NCBI RefSeq assembly: GCF_000346465.2
Contig: NC_034016.1
Location: 17,272,063-17,336,062, forward strand
Length of the DNA: 64,000 bases
Source: Prunus persica
Lineage: Eukaryota; Streptophyta; Magnoliopsida; Rosales; Rosaceae
Direction: 5' to 3'
Shown here: positions 47,714 through 59,000 of the stretch, piece after piece
Layout: the number at the start of each line of letters is the position of its first letter
Position numbering within the stretch: the stretch's first letter is position 1
Position numbers and translations under genes: made by a program
The notes under the pieces: model-generated
The model's database searches: none
What the model was told of the DNA's origin: nothing
Seen by the model: only the letters and a program-made list of their open reading frames with translations

Positions 47714-48046
47714 GGCCTAGGCGGCTAGGAGGTCGCTATGAGGGCGCTAGGCGGCTAGGATGTCGCTAGGCGGGCGCTAGGCGGCTAGGCGGTCGCTAGT
47801 AGGGCGCTAGGCGGCTAGGCGGTCGCTAGGCGGGCACTAGGCGGGCGCTAGGCGGCTAGGCGGTTGCTAGGCGGTCGCTAGGAGGCTAGGTGGTCGCTAG
47901 GCGGCTAGGATGTCGCTAGGCGGGCGCTAGGCGGTCGATAGGAGGCTAGGTGGTTGCTAGGCGGGCTCTAGGCGGGCTCTAGGCGGCTAGGCGGTCACTA
48001 GGCGGGCGCTAGGTGGCCGCTAGGAGGCTAGGCAGGCGCCTAGGGA
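47714..48046. repeat. G-rich minisatellite built on GGCGGCTA / GGCGGTCGCTA / GGCGGGCGCTA
   Basis: About 330 bp of variant 8-12-bp units, each ending CTAGG. The strand is strongly asymmetric (G-rich on plus). Flanks read GTTTGAAAAATCGGCCTAGG on the left and GGCGCCTAGGGAGG on the right. Its sharp edges in AT-rich DNA suggest it arrived as part of an insertion. Confidence 0.9.
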
Positions 48047-48156
48047 GGTTGGGTCTTTTCTCCGTGCCGAACTCGGAGAATGAAGCAGTAACTGCGAGTG
48101 CAGGTTCCGTCCTCTGCGAGTGCAAGCTTCGTGTTCGTAAAGAATATATTTAAAGG

Positions 48157-48272
48157 GTATAGCCGGTCGGCTATACTTTTAAAATATTCGAATGTATTTA
48201 GACAGTACAGCCGAACGGCTATACTGTTAAAGTATTCGAACATATTTGAACAGTATAGCCGCCCGGCTATAC
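48157..48272. repeat. Three 48-bp tandem units, each with a 20-bp palindrome
   Basis: Palindromes at 48157-48176, 48205-48224 and 48253-48272 are exactly 48 bp apart. Arms are GTA(T/C)AGCCG and CGGCTATAC; the central two bases are GT, AA and CC. The 28-bp spacers (TTTTAAAATATTCGAATGTA and TGTTAAAGTATTCGAACATA, then ATTT...ACA) are also nearly self-complementary around TTCGAA. Relatives lie at 36 kb and 55 kb. Confidence 0.85.
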
Positions 48273-48653
48273 TCTTTAAATACACAATTTTGTCATATTA
48301 TTTTAGGGTTTATGTTAGGGTTAAAATACAAAAAACATGAGAAGAAAGCTCCAACTGCACATTATATCTCATTGAAAAATCAACAAATTATTGTCCAACA
48401 ACTTAAATTATCGTGACAAGAAGATGAACTAGATATGCACAATGCTGGAGGATGGTGATAACTCCCTTTAGAAGGTATAAGGTAGTTCTTTGTTAATAAG
48501 TTACAAAAATATAAGGTATAAGGTAGTTCTTTGGGCTGGGCAGGCACCCAACATGCCCTTTGCATAGCCCCGCCACTGTATAAGGTAGTTCTGTATTAAT
48601 AAGTTATAAAGATATGGATTGCAAAGTTTTTCACCATATAAAATCAGATTCAC

Positions 48654-49462
48654 CTCAATACAGTCATATCGATGGATAATGCCAAGTATATTAAGCAGCT
48701 ACCTTTTGTACTCATGTATTCGCTTTGTCTGAACATCAAACATTGCATCTAAACTAACCTGCAGTTGAAAGTGTTAAATTTCAATGTAATCTATTAGACA
48801 TACCTTCAAGACAAAAGAGAAAAGATGAACAGGATAGAAGTTCTAAGAACTTGTGATCAAAACTTCACACCACTCATTGCTTCAATGTACTCAGCGAGCC
48901 TCATTTTGTTAACCTTCTTAACCTACAACATGAGCATATATACAACAGATTTAAATACAAAAGAAGCCAAAAGCTTAATATATTTTTGGTTCCTAAGCAG
49001 ATATCAAGCCTAGTGAGTACCATCATCCATTCTTGTTGAAGGTCAGGATCTGCTGCATATGCTCGCAAGCCAGTTGCAAGCAATGTCCCACGCTTCATTC
49101 CAACCCAAATGCTCTTCATCAACAAGCACTCTCATGACCTTAGATATTTTTTAGAGATATATGGGTGAGTATCACTGAGCTGCAGAGCACCCTAATTAAG
49201 ACAATGAGAAATGAGCCGAGGAAAAAAGGAAAAACAGAAAAGCAAGCCTGAATGACTGTCAGAGGAAAGTAATAAATATAAGTTCATTGTAGCTAAACAA
49301 GCTGCCAGATTGGGTATTCCCTAGAAATCAGCATATGATATACTTACACCTTCTCTGAAAATTCATCAAAGTTACTGTAAGCCTCTTTATATTTCCGAAT
49401 TATGTCTTGTATGGATTCTGAGATAAAGACATATATTGTTGCTTCAATCGCAGTTCCTTCCC
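48654..49462 (-). pseudogene. Cytosolic alpha-glucan phosphorylase (PHS2-like) pseudogene fragment
   Basis: Scattered exons of a glycogen/starch phosphorylase. On the minus strand: GKELRLKQQY then VFISESIQDIIRKYKEAYSN after a 2-base shift (exon starting 49462), MRVLVDEEHLGWNEAWDI joined directly to the later GLRAYAADPDLQQEWMMV (about 49017-49135), VNKMRLAEYIEAMSGVK (about 48870-48925), and VSLDAMFDVQTKRIHEYKR followed by a TAG where the family has CAG, then LLNILGIIHRYDCI. The internal jump removes several exons. Internal deletion, frameshift and nonsense change make it non-functional. It has no counterpart on the D2 side and was probably brought in during the rearrangement that truncated D1. 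Confidence 0.75.
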
Positions 49463-49899
49463 CTGTAATACAAAATAAAGTGAAAAGGGAAACATACTAA
49501 ATGAGAATATATATGAGACGTCCACATAGAAACTAGGTAATTGAGTTTATGACTTTTCTCCGGAACTTCTAAGAGAGTACATTTTCTCAGAAACATACAG
49601 ATAAAACAAAAGAACAATAATGATGTTTAATGTTTATATGGTGAATAGAAACGCAGGGAAATAAGACGTGCGAAAGTAAGAAGGAAAGCTTGGTGTTGGT
49701 GAGAGATAAGACTTTGGGGGCATAGACATGAAGAAAGATGTGCAAAAGTGAACAAGGAGGGTTAAAAAAATAAAAATAAAAAAAGGGACAGGACCTTAAG
49801 TTTGACATTAGTTGGGTTAGGGTAATTATTATTTTTAATTAAGGGTAAATTGGGTTTTTGTTTGAAGAATGATGTGTCAATTTTTAAAGTCTCTTATAT
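49463..49899. other. Non-coding spacer before the Cassandra LTR
   Basis: AT-rich, with no recognised gene. The last five bases (TATAT, 49895-49899) form the left target duplication of the solo LTR. Confidence 0.5.
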
Positions 49900-50168
49900 T
49901 GTAACATCCCACATCGACCAACGGAAAGGGGGTGATGTGCCTTATATGTACATGCCCGCCTCCATTTAGCATGAGGCCTTTTGGGAGCTCACTAGCTTCG
50001 GAGTCATGGGAACTCCGAAGTTAAGCGAGTTGAGCTAAACCAATTCCAAGATGGGTGACCAACTGGGAAGTTGCTCGTGAGCTCCTAGAAACAAAACCGT
50101 GAGGATAGAGAGGGGGGCCCAAAACGGACAATATTGTGCTACGGCGGAGCCGATCCTGGGATGTGACA
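49900..50168 (+). mobile_element. Cassandra-type TRIM solo LTR containing 5S rRNA sequence
   Basis: A 269-bp LTR beginning TGTAACATCCCACATCGACC and ending GATCCTGGGATGTGACA, flanked by TATAT on both sides (49895-49899, 50169-50173). No internal domain or second LTR is present, so it is a solo LTR. Positions about 50010-50079 (GAACTCCGAAGTTAAGCGAG ... GATGGGTGACC ... CTGGGAAGTTGCTCGTG) match the 3-prime two thirds of plant 5S rRNA, including the internal Pol III box A and box C regions. This is the hallmark of Cassandra. The middle of the 5S region has diverged, so it is unlikely to act as 5S rRNA. Confidence 0.9.
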
Positions 50169-50173
50169 TATAT

Positions 50174-51400
50174 TATATTTAATGAGGTGGCGTACGGAAG
50201 ACAAAAGTCAAGTAGATCCAAGCAAAGGTAAAAGTCGGGAATTTAAGAGGAGAAATTGACAATTCCCTTGTTTGGCAAGTTAAGCCCAGAAATTATTAAA
50301 TGACGGGCGGAAAAAATCGTGAAATTTGGAGCATCAAATTCCCGAGTTTAATTTCCAGCAAAATAAGTGTCATTTCACAATTTTCATAGTGTGCCATTTA
50401 CAAAATTCGACAAACATAAATCCAAATATCGAAATCTTCAATTGCCAGAAATTGAAATGATGAAAATCGAAATTCTGTCATTTTAGAATTCTATGTAATT
50501 TTCAATTTCTTCATCCAAACGAAAGGTCATGTTTCCCTCTTATAGGAAACTATGATCATCATTTAATACACCATTCAAGATCAATTTGTCCCCATTAACA
50601 ATTTAGAATTACAATTTTATCCAACAACAAAGACCCTTTGTAATTTTTTCTTATTTTTATTTTATATATTTCTAACTTGGGTATAATTGGAAAACTAACC
50701 AAAGTTTGCTTTCCATTATAGGGAGGAGATAAATGCACGCTAGTCTAAATACCTATTAGTATTACCAGTCAATGAAAGATTGAATTTCTTCAAAATGCTA
50801 AAAAGATAAATCAACTTTAATTTTAATTACCAAGTGCCAAAATCCACATATGGAGTCTAACTTGTACATGTATGAGTATGACACGATTTGTTTTATTTTC
50901 TCTTCTTTTTTGGCTTTTGGTGTGGAAAGCTTGCGGCCTTTTACCTTTTATTTTTGGACAAGTTATGTGATGTTTTTAATTTCTTACCTTCTCACAAAAA
51001 AGTTGAAAGTTTTAATTTCTCCCCCTAACAAATTTAATTAACAGATGAGTTCGTTTTTCTATTCCCCTCCTAAACTAAAGTTGGTTTAGAGGACTTTAGT
51101 TGGCTTTGCTAAAGACTCTTTTGTTATAAGAGGCAACAAGATGACATGAGAACAGAAAACAGATCACAATCTTAACTACTGTCTACACAATACCAACTAG
51201 AACTCTTGCATCTTTTCACAATGTTGGAAGAGGCGCAAGATCGAATCTCCCGTCTCCGTTAATAAATAAAAAAAAACTATAATTAACTTAACACAGCATA
51301 AGATAAATGTTGATTAGGAAACTACACTTGCTAGCGCAAGCTTTAGCAGGGCAAGAACAAAGAAACAAACATCATATTAGTACCTGGCCAGTGCCACCAA
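50174..51400. other. Intergenic region, no gene recognised
   Basis: AT-rich. No convincing coding region, RNA gene or bounded repeat was seen between the Cassandra LTR and the duplicated scraps that begin near 51415. Confidence 0.5.
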
Positions 51401-51414
51401 GGCTAATGGGCTGG

Positions 51415-51629
51415 ACTGGAGTGGTGCCGTTGGTTAATTTGTAAAGAAACACCGGTGCTATTGACAGCGGGAGTGCCTAGGGGACCAACAATACTGCATA
51501 CAAAGCCAATGTAAGACCAACTACAACAATTCAGAATAGAATAAAGTGCTCAGAAAATACCAACCCTGATCCAGAGCCACTGCGATCCAATTTCTGCATG
51601 AGAATTGCTCGAGAGCGGGCATTCAATGG
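51415..51629 (-). pseudogene. Third CC1-like splicing-factor fragment
   Basis: Very similar to 56703-56918 of copy D2. It covers the end of the Ala/Pro-rich exon (GTPAVNSTGVS), the intervening intron, and the exon NARSRAILMQKLDRSGSGSG. Small changes (gttaatttgtaaag for gtgccattggtaaag) disrupt the frame. It ends abruptly after ATTCAATG, where MO-A-like sequence starts. Confidence 0.8.
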
Positions 51630-51838
51630 TGTAAAATGTGCAGCTATCAAAGAGATAGTCCCTAGCAAGGTTGAGATGTTCTTATGCACCAGATGCTAAA
51701 AGTTATAGATATGAAAAGGTGTTAAAATTTGAACAATCAACTTTTCATCTGATTAGTCTACCTTGGCTTTGAGGATGGTTCCATCAGCACGATGACCAAG
51801 CTTAAAGTAGCCCGATAATGCTATAAAGTAGAAGTACA
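51630..51838 (-). pseudogene. Chimeric MO-A-like remnant
   Basis: Positions 51630-51815 match MO-A intron 4 and the start of its next exon (about 31169-31360), including the [11 protein letters not shown] end. The sequence then jumps at GCCCGATAATGCTATA to the region upstream of MO-A (about 32440). Most of an MO-A copy has therefore been deleted here. Confidence 0.75.
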
Positions 51839-52267
51839 ATTTAGATGAAGATGGGGATGACGATCACACTAAAGACAAGTGACAACAGCCAATGTTCAAT
51901 CTGATCTACCTTTTCTTATCTATTATTGAAGCATTAAACCCCAATAATGCCACCAAATGCTTTGTATTGTTTATTTAGCAGCCATGTTTTCTTTTTAGCA
52001 GTTATCTTTGAGCACAAGGAAAGTATTGTTTGTTGGATTCATCGGCATAAGCCGTCTTACACCAACTAACTCTTAACCTAATGGTGTTTCTCTTTTCAAC
52101 GTTAAAAGATGTCTCAATGTTGTTAATAAAGATTAAAAAGAAATGTCCCCTTACAGAAACTCCATACAAATTACAAAATGACAAAAGAAAGTTCTTGCAC
52201 TAATATGATTGACATATAAGGTTACATGCAAGTCACTATTATATATGCAGAGGAAGTATCATTGCAT

Positions 52268-54857
52268 TTAAGAGATGCTGAGCTTTCCACAATCAAAATC
52301 TGCCTTCTTCAACCGCAAACCAGCCAGGATTGGAGATAAACATTTGTCCCTGAAGAAGTTCATAAATTTTCCATTACTCTCTTGTAAGAAACCAACCACA
52401 TAAGATGTACTAATCAGATCAAAGCTTCTCCATCTCCTCTCATTGGCATACTTGTTCAACCCCATCTCAATCCTCTCATACTCTTCCTTTCCTTCTACAC
52501 CCTCCTTATCTTTTCTTTCTCCCCCTGAGTTCTTCAACAAGGCCTCACCAAGACACCTTGCCAATACAACGCTGTCTTCTAATGCACAGCAGCCGCCTTG
52601 GCCAAGGTCTGGGGTCATGGGGTGGAGCGCGTCTCCTGCGACACAAGCATTGCCTTTGCTGATGTTTCCCCAAAGAAGCTCCCAAGGATGCCTATATCTC
52701 AATGGAGAGGATATAAAAGCATCCAATTCGGTGTTTTCTACCACAGCTTTTACTTTATCAGGTATCTTTCCGAGCTTGCTTAACATATATTGCTTCAGTT
52801 GAGCTGGGTTCTCTTCTAGCTCTTTCTCTAATAGACATGAAGAATAAACAAAAAATGTAACATACAGATACTGGTTTGATTGCAATTTTACATACTACGT
52901 ACACTTCTTAACAGCCAATATGAAGTCCTAAAGTTTCTGAATTGAAAAGGAAAAAAATTATCATCTTGTCTAGATGCTGAGAGTAACATATAGTATGAAA
53001 CATTCTATCACGGTTTTTTTATTTGTGGTGAGATTGATATCTTAAGTTATATTTTTTGCTCCAAGGATCTGTCGTATGTTTGAGCCTTGACTTGAGGGTA
53101 CCAAAAGGAAACATGGAAGCAAAGAATCCCCAAAATTTGTGTGAAAGCTTACCTTGGCTAGAGGGAGTCCATGTAATGTACCAGTAAACATTTGCATCAT
53201 CACAAGGGACGGCACCAGATCTAATACCATTCCCAAAGTACTGCATGAACATGGGATCAAATCCATGACAGCTCTTGAAGGTAGCACAACCTCTAATAGC
53301 AGATCTCCCTGTAAATGCCGGCGGCTTGAAGCCGAGCCATTTTGCCACCACGGAGTTCACTCCATCACACCCAACCAAGACCTATTCAATCACAACATTA
53401 TAACTGTAAGAGATGAAAGTACCTAAAAAATTAAGTATTCCATCTAAAAAGAGTTGCCTTGTGGAACCAACCTAGTTAGGAAGAAAATGACAAAGTTTCA
53501 AGCTTGGAGGTTAAAAAAGGCAAAAAGGTTTTGGTTCAATTGGGACAGTCTAGCAGGCCATGGCGGATCCGAGTGGCACTGACCCGTTATCCTTCCACTG
53601 CCAATAGCGGGAGGTAGTCGTTGCTCTGTAAAGCCAGTCTTACGCAGTGCCCTCCACTCTAGAAACCCAGTGACCCAGAGCCTTCGCTCAAGCCACAGGG
53701 TTCAACTCCTGGCTTGGAATGGGCGGGCCAGAAGATAGCCAACCCGAACCCGACCAGCTAATACTGGGACAATGTTCCAGCACCTCAAAGCCCCCACTCG
53801 GGTTACAAGCTCACACTGCTAAGCTCGGCGATACAACTTCCTCCTGTTAGGTTTATGAAGTGTGGGATTTGATATCAACCGAGCGATGTGGGATAAGTGG
53901 CAAGAGCGAGTGCCTCTTTAGGATAAGATCTTGGCCTTCAGATAATGACTTGACTTTTGCAAGGGCTTTTTTAGGGAAAAATAGAGATAAAAAGGAAAGA
54001 TCAGTCTACCTTGGCTTTGAGGATGGTCCCGTCTGCAAGATGAACCAGCTTAAAGTAGCCCGATTCGTCAACGGAAACCACCTTGGATGATAACCTGATG
54101 GTGCCACTGGGGAGTTCATTTGCAAGGCCATCCAACAACAACTTCCTTTTCACACATCGAACTTCATGGTCTCTGCTGCACATCATGTACATTCTCAATC
54201 ATTTGAGCATGCTTGAACATGGATATTAACAAAATCATTTAAATATAAGCAAATTAATAGAATTCAGCATCAAGTAAGATACTTTTAGCACTTATGCTAT
54301 TGATAAACTTACTGCTTTCCTTTTGCCTTAAATGGCATCTCAGACGTTTGAAGCCCTGTAATTCTTGAGGAAGTCACATTCCTGTACATTCAAATCTCTG
54401 CAATCAGTTTTGTGCGTGCAAAAGTAGAACTTAGTAAGTACCAACAAACATGTTAGGATTGATTTTGCATAAGTAACGGTCGAGATTGGCAATCTGAGAA
54501 CATAAAATGTTAGGATAGTTGAAGGGGCAAGAGAGAGTGATGCATGGAGAGAAAATTACCCATCAAGTGTGACATGTTGTTGGCGAAGAGAATCGGCAAG
54601 ACCAAGGGCATCTAAGGCCTTCCATGCATTTGTCCATGTTGTCAATGCAAAACCTGTTGTCCTCAAACTATCAGATGATTCCAACACCAAGCTTCTAATC
54701 CCCAGCCTGCACCCAGAAATTTCAATTTTGATTCCGACCATGAACATTAACATGTGTGTATTAGAGAGAGAGAGAGAGAGAACCTGTGAAGTCCTAAGGA
54801 TGTTGCAAGGCCAGAAATTCCAGCTCCCACAATCACAACATCTGCTTCTGCTTCCAT
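52268..54857 (-). CDS. FAD-dependent monooxygenase (MO1/MO2, salicylate hydroxylase-like), copy MO-C
   Basis: An intact paralog of MO-B with the same six exons and identical exon lengths: 54857-54784, 54706-54560, 54381-54313, 54175-54010, 53381-53153, 52827-52268; 414 residues. Motifs: GAGISG at the N-terminus, [36 protein letters not shown]. Differences from MO-B are scattered substitutions (for example KPPAF for KQPAF, VTLDG for VPLDG, SYVVGF for SRVVGF). The last is notable because MO-A also has YVVGF, so MO-B carries the derived residue. Intron 4 has the same repeat insertion as MO-B. The upstream region differs from MO-B, which carries a captured fragment, so expression may differ. Confidence 0.88.
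53535..53925 (-). repeat. Intronic repeat insertion in MO-C (shared with MO-B)
   Basis: Near-identical to 34235-34645, with a few substitutions and a one-base indel (GGTAGTCGTTG for GGTAGTTCGTTG). Same place in intron 4, so it predates the MO-B/MO-C duplication. Confidence 0.6.
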
Positions 54858-56040
54858 CTTGTACTTGATTATGCTCTGGAGACTCAGGCTTTTACTTCTT
54901 ATACTTGGGTTTTGATACAGTGTGGAAAGAGAAGAATAAAGATATATACACAAAAGGGACCAATGAAAATGATAGATGACTATATTATTCATATTTGTGA
55001 TGCCGGTCTTCAATGCTGACAGCAGCAGACAGTGTTTGGGTTTGACTTCCCTTCTTCTCTTCTGTTTTGACTGTGGAGGCAAATCAAAATAAACCATGGG
55101 TTGTTTCAAGTTTAAACCCGCAAGATAATCATCGGGAACTTCTTCTCTAGTTCAGCTTTTTCTTATGATTGTATAATGGAGGAGGTGCATGATGACTTTT
55201 TTGAATCCAAAACAGTTTGGCATTCTCTCTTGCAAAATAGTTCCAGCATCCAAAATACTTTTTCTCAAGTTGCAGAGTATAGCCGAGCGGCTATACTATT
55301 TTTTTAAATCTGAAAAAACCGAGTACAGCCGCGCGGCTAGAATATTTATAATTAACAAAGACCCTTGGCGAGTATTAAGACGCTCATGTGTTTAAAATAG
55401 GTATAGCCGCGCGGCTATACCATTTAATATAGAAAAAAGGGACCTCTTATCTTTTCTAATTTTCCTGCATCTCTTTTCTTCATTTTTGTTTCACATCTCC
55501 CTCTACCTTTTCATTCTTTAATCGAAAAACATAAACAAATCATATTTATTTTTTTTATTTTTTTTTATTTCGAAAAAAAAAAAGGAACAAGGACGCACCA
55601 CCAACAGTTATTTAAATTTGAAGGTTAATGCGTATAAGAAATTGCGTTGAATTTTTTCAAGTTTTGACAAAACACAATTTGTAGGTGAATCTTGCAAATA
55701 TATGAAATCCTTCTATGAGGCAGTTTAGTGCAGACAAATATTATAACATTGAAAGTTGTTGACAAATGAGAACATCAATAAGTCTACAAACCCATATCTG
55801 TAACTGTAAATTCACATGGCACCCTGGCGGTAAAAATTTCAAGTTGATGTACATCTAACTTTTGACCCATCAACAAATTCCAAATGCTGAACTGAGCGTG
55901 ACATTCTTTCTTCTCACACAAAAAGCCCTGATGGTAATTCATTAAATACTCTCTCACATGAAAATTGGACCCAAAAGGCTAACCACCAACAGGCATTACC
56001 AGCTACATTCTCTACATTTCCAACACTGCATATAACAATC
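54858..56040. other. Upstream region of MO-C and 3-prime flank of D2
   Basis: Contains the MO-C promoter side, the palindrome cluster at 55277-55420, and the unoccupied counterpart of the LTR insertion site (ACAAATCATATTTATTTTTT near 55532, versus ACAAATAATCTTT before the element at 36583). The last 300 bp are probably D2 3-prime UTR. Confidence 0.6.
55277..55420. repeat. Palindrome cluster (GTATAGCCG-NN-CGGCTATAC family)
   Basis: Three members: 55277-55296 (centre AG, perfect), 55323-55342 (GTACAGCCG CG CGGCTAGAA, imperfect) and 55401-55420 (centre CG, perfect). Spacing is 46 and 78 bp. Less regular than the 48-kb array. Confidence 0.8.
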
Positions 56041-59000
56041 CTATCTGCTTTCCGGGAATTTGGCCTCATAGTTCTGGGGCAACTGCAAAGATGAAAATAA
56101 ATTTTTTTAAACGAGATGTTCCAAAATGAAAAATATATATAATCACAAACATATGTAAATACCATGAATGTTGCCTCAATCATCTTTCCGGCAAACCATC
56201 TTCCATGGAGAACATGCCGAGCATTTATCGCAGCTTGTGTGTTCTCGAATCGTAAATACACATGACCGGCGGTATTCCTGCTCATTGACATGAATGTAAG
56301 TCACACATGTGCAAGAGACAAAGGACAACATAACTAATGCGAACAAACTTACTTGTCTACAAAGATATGCCTCAAATTCCCGTATTTTGAGCACTCCTCC
56401 TGAACATCTTCTTTAATGTCCAAGTCAAAGTTTGGTTCCGTCTGCTCAAAAAGGAAGACAAATTATATAATATAACCACCAAGGGAATGAAGAAAATCTC
56501 TCAGTATCAGAAGAATCCACCACCAACCTCAACTGCTGGATCAAACATATTTTTCAACAGTAAACATTCGCTTGGAACACCAATTGTATCTATAGAAGGA
56601 AGAATAGCAGTAGGAATTTGAAGACCACCAACACCAAGTCCAGCGATACCAGGAACAGCGGTGATGGGAGGAACAAGAGGAGAAACCACTGGTGCAGCTC
56701 CCAGGAGTGGTGCCGTTGGTAGTGCCATTGGTAAAGAAACACCTGTGCTATTGACAGCGGGAGTGCCTAGGGGACCAGCAATACTGCATACAAAGCCAAT
56801 GTAAGACCAACTAAAACAATTCAAAATAGAATAAAGTGCTCAGAAAATACCAACCCTGATCCAGAGCCACTGCGATCCAATTTCTGCATGAGAATTGCCC
56901 GAGAGCGGGCATTCAATGACTGTAAGATTAATAAAACAATATGTCAATCACCTTCACTCAGGTCAAAAAAAAAAATATTATGCAGTGCAGACACTCTTTC
57001 TATGCCAAACTATCACCCTTGGCTTTGCAGTGCTGATGTCTGCAATGCCTTGAGAGACAATGCATATCTTACTGGTTAAAGCAAAAGGGAGGGATAAGTG
57101 CCCAAACCAGTAAAATGATTACAAAATTCATGGATACTATGTTATTTTGAATATCAAGCTCAACTTCAATAATCTGCTAGCAACAAAAAAAAATCTTAAA
57201 TGAGCAATCTTTCCAATATCAAAGGTTAAAAAGCTGGCAGGAGTGCAAGAGATGGTAGTTCAAATTATTTTTTGACCTTATTTTTCTCGTAGGAGAATGA
57301 ACTCTAATCATTTAAGAAGTAAGAAATATATATCTACTCAAATAAATAAGAGAACAATAAACACAAAAGATACTAAGCCAATCGAACCAACTATAGATAC
57401 CATAAGCATCAAGTAGCAAAAAAATTTAAAAGCAATGGAGCAGCAGCAGCTTCCATACATTCAACAATTATTCCCAGATATTACTGAGCCAGAGCAAACA
57501 GTTCTTAGCAATCATATCAGTCCACAAATTCTTTGTGTTAATAGAAAATAAAAACATAAAAGGAAAGATCTTACTAACCAAGCCACCACCTTCATCGTCA
57601 TCAAAATCACCAGCATTTGCTCCAAGATCTTGCATTCCAGCTTGGTCTGTAACAGCTGACACCTAAATAGAAAAATGAGGACTCGGGTAGATGAACTCCC
57701 AAATTACTTAATATATGGTTTTAAGCAAAATCATCCGTTTGGGAAACCATAAGGATGCACAATTATGCAACAATGCAACGACTTCTGAAAACCTGAATCT
57801 AAAGCATCATTCTAAGTGGCAACTCTGATCCACCCTATAAATCTCAGAATGATAGCAGTTGGTGACACATCGCCACAACACATTCAAATATTTCAAAACA
57901 CAAAAGCAAAAAGGCTTCTATTGAGGAATACCACAATAACTATTTAAGACCATGATACTAATAGTATCATCAACTAGTGCTTGTAGTTATTGGTAAAATT
58001 ACGTGCTACAACAATCTGCACATTATGAGAAGTTCACCACATCGACTATGTGCTACTCAATGTGCGCATTAACAAAAACCCCAGCTCATGCACTATTGCA
58101 CAGTAGGCCTGCTGGGTTTCGCTACCTTACAGTGATCACACTGTATAATCCATTTGGACAATGAAAGGCTGAACAGAGTCGGCAACAGAAAATTCCAACA
58201 ATCAAATAAATAATGCCATGTCAAAAAAACATCACCAAATTAACCAGAGGAACTAACACACCAGTAACACACACAACCTAATTGATGAACTTGGAAATAA
58301 TACACAATGCAAGCATATTTCTGGAGGAAGAAGTATAATAACAATATAGTAAAGTGCCATTACCTTAATTAGTCGACCTGCAATCTCCAATTGTCCATTC
58401 AAACTCAGTGCATTTCTAGCATCTTCAAGACGTGAGAACTGCAAGCAACTGATTCAATGAGTTTGATTTATTCAATACAATTACAAGGAATCATATCCAG
58501 CATCTGATAAGAACAACTGGAACGGAATTGAACTAAAAGGAAGGGGGAAAAAACATTGCCAACCCAACTTGATTTCATTGGCCTTTCAGGTTTTAAAATA
58601 TTGTAACCTGAAATTGTATGATGGGTTGACCCTTAACCCAACCCATGCCCGCACCTAGCTAAGGATTTGGCAGTTGGAAGTTTTTGGTGCCTACTCTTCT
58701 CAGTTTGAGTTGGGAAGAAACTTGAAAGACAATACACTATATTCTTTTTAAATTCTGGTGCAGTAGAAGACCCAATCAAGAAAAGATATGCATTTGTTTA
58801 TAATCAATTTCAAATTCCAACTCAAGCTACAACGAACTGGCAGTTGACAGTTTTCTTTTTTCTTCCTTTAATAAATTTCCCCTACATGGATTAGGACTTG
58901 AAAATAAAAATGAATAAATAACAGAACTGAAGGATGCCAACAGTCTTTGAAGTTTTAATTCAACCATGTTATGGATTGCTTGTTGGTTGACCTTAGGCTT

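Noticed and set aside
50010..50079. A genuine 5S rRNA gene
   Set aside because: Only the 3-prime two thirds match, the middle is diverged, and it lies within an LTR with target duplications, so it is Cassandra sequence.
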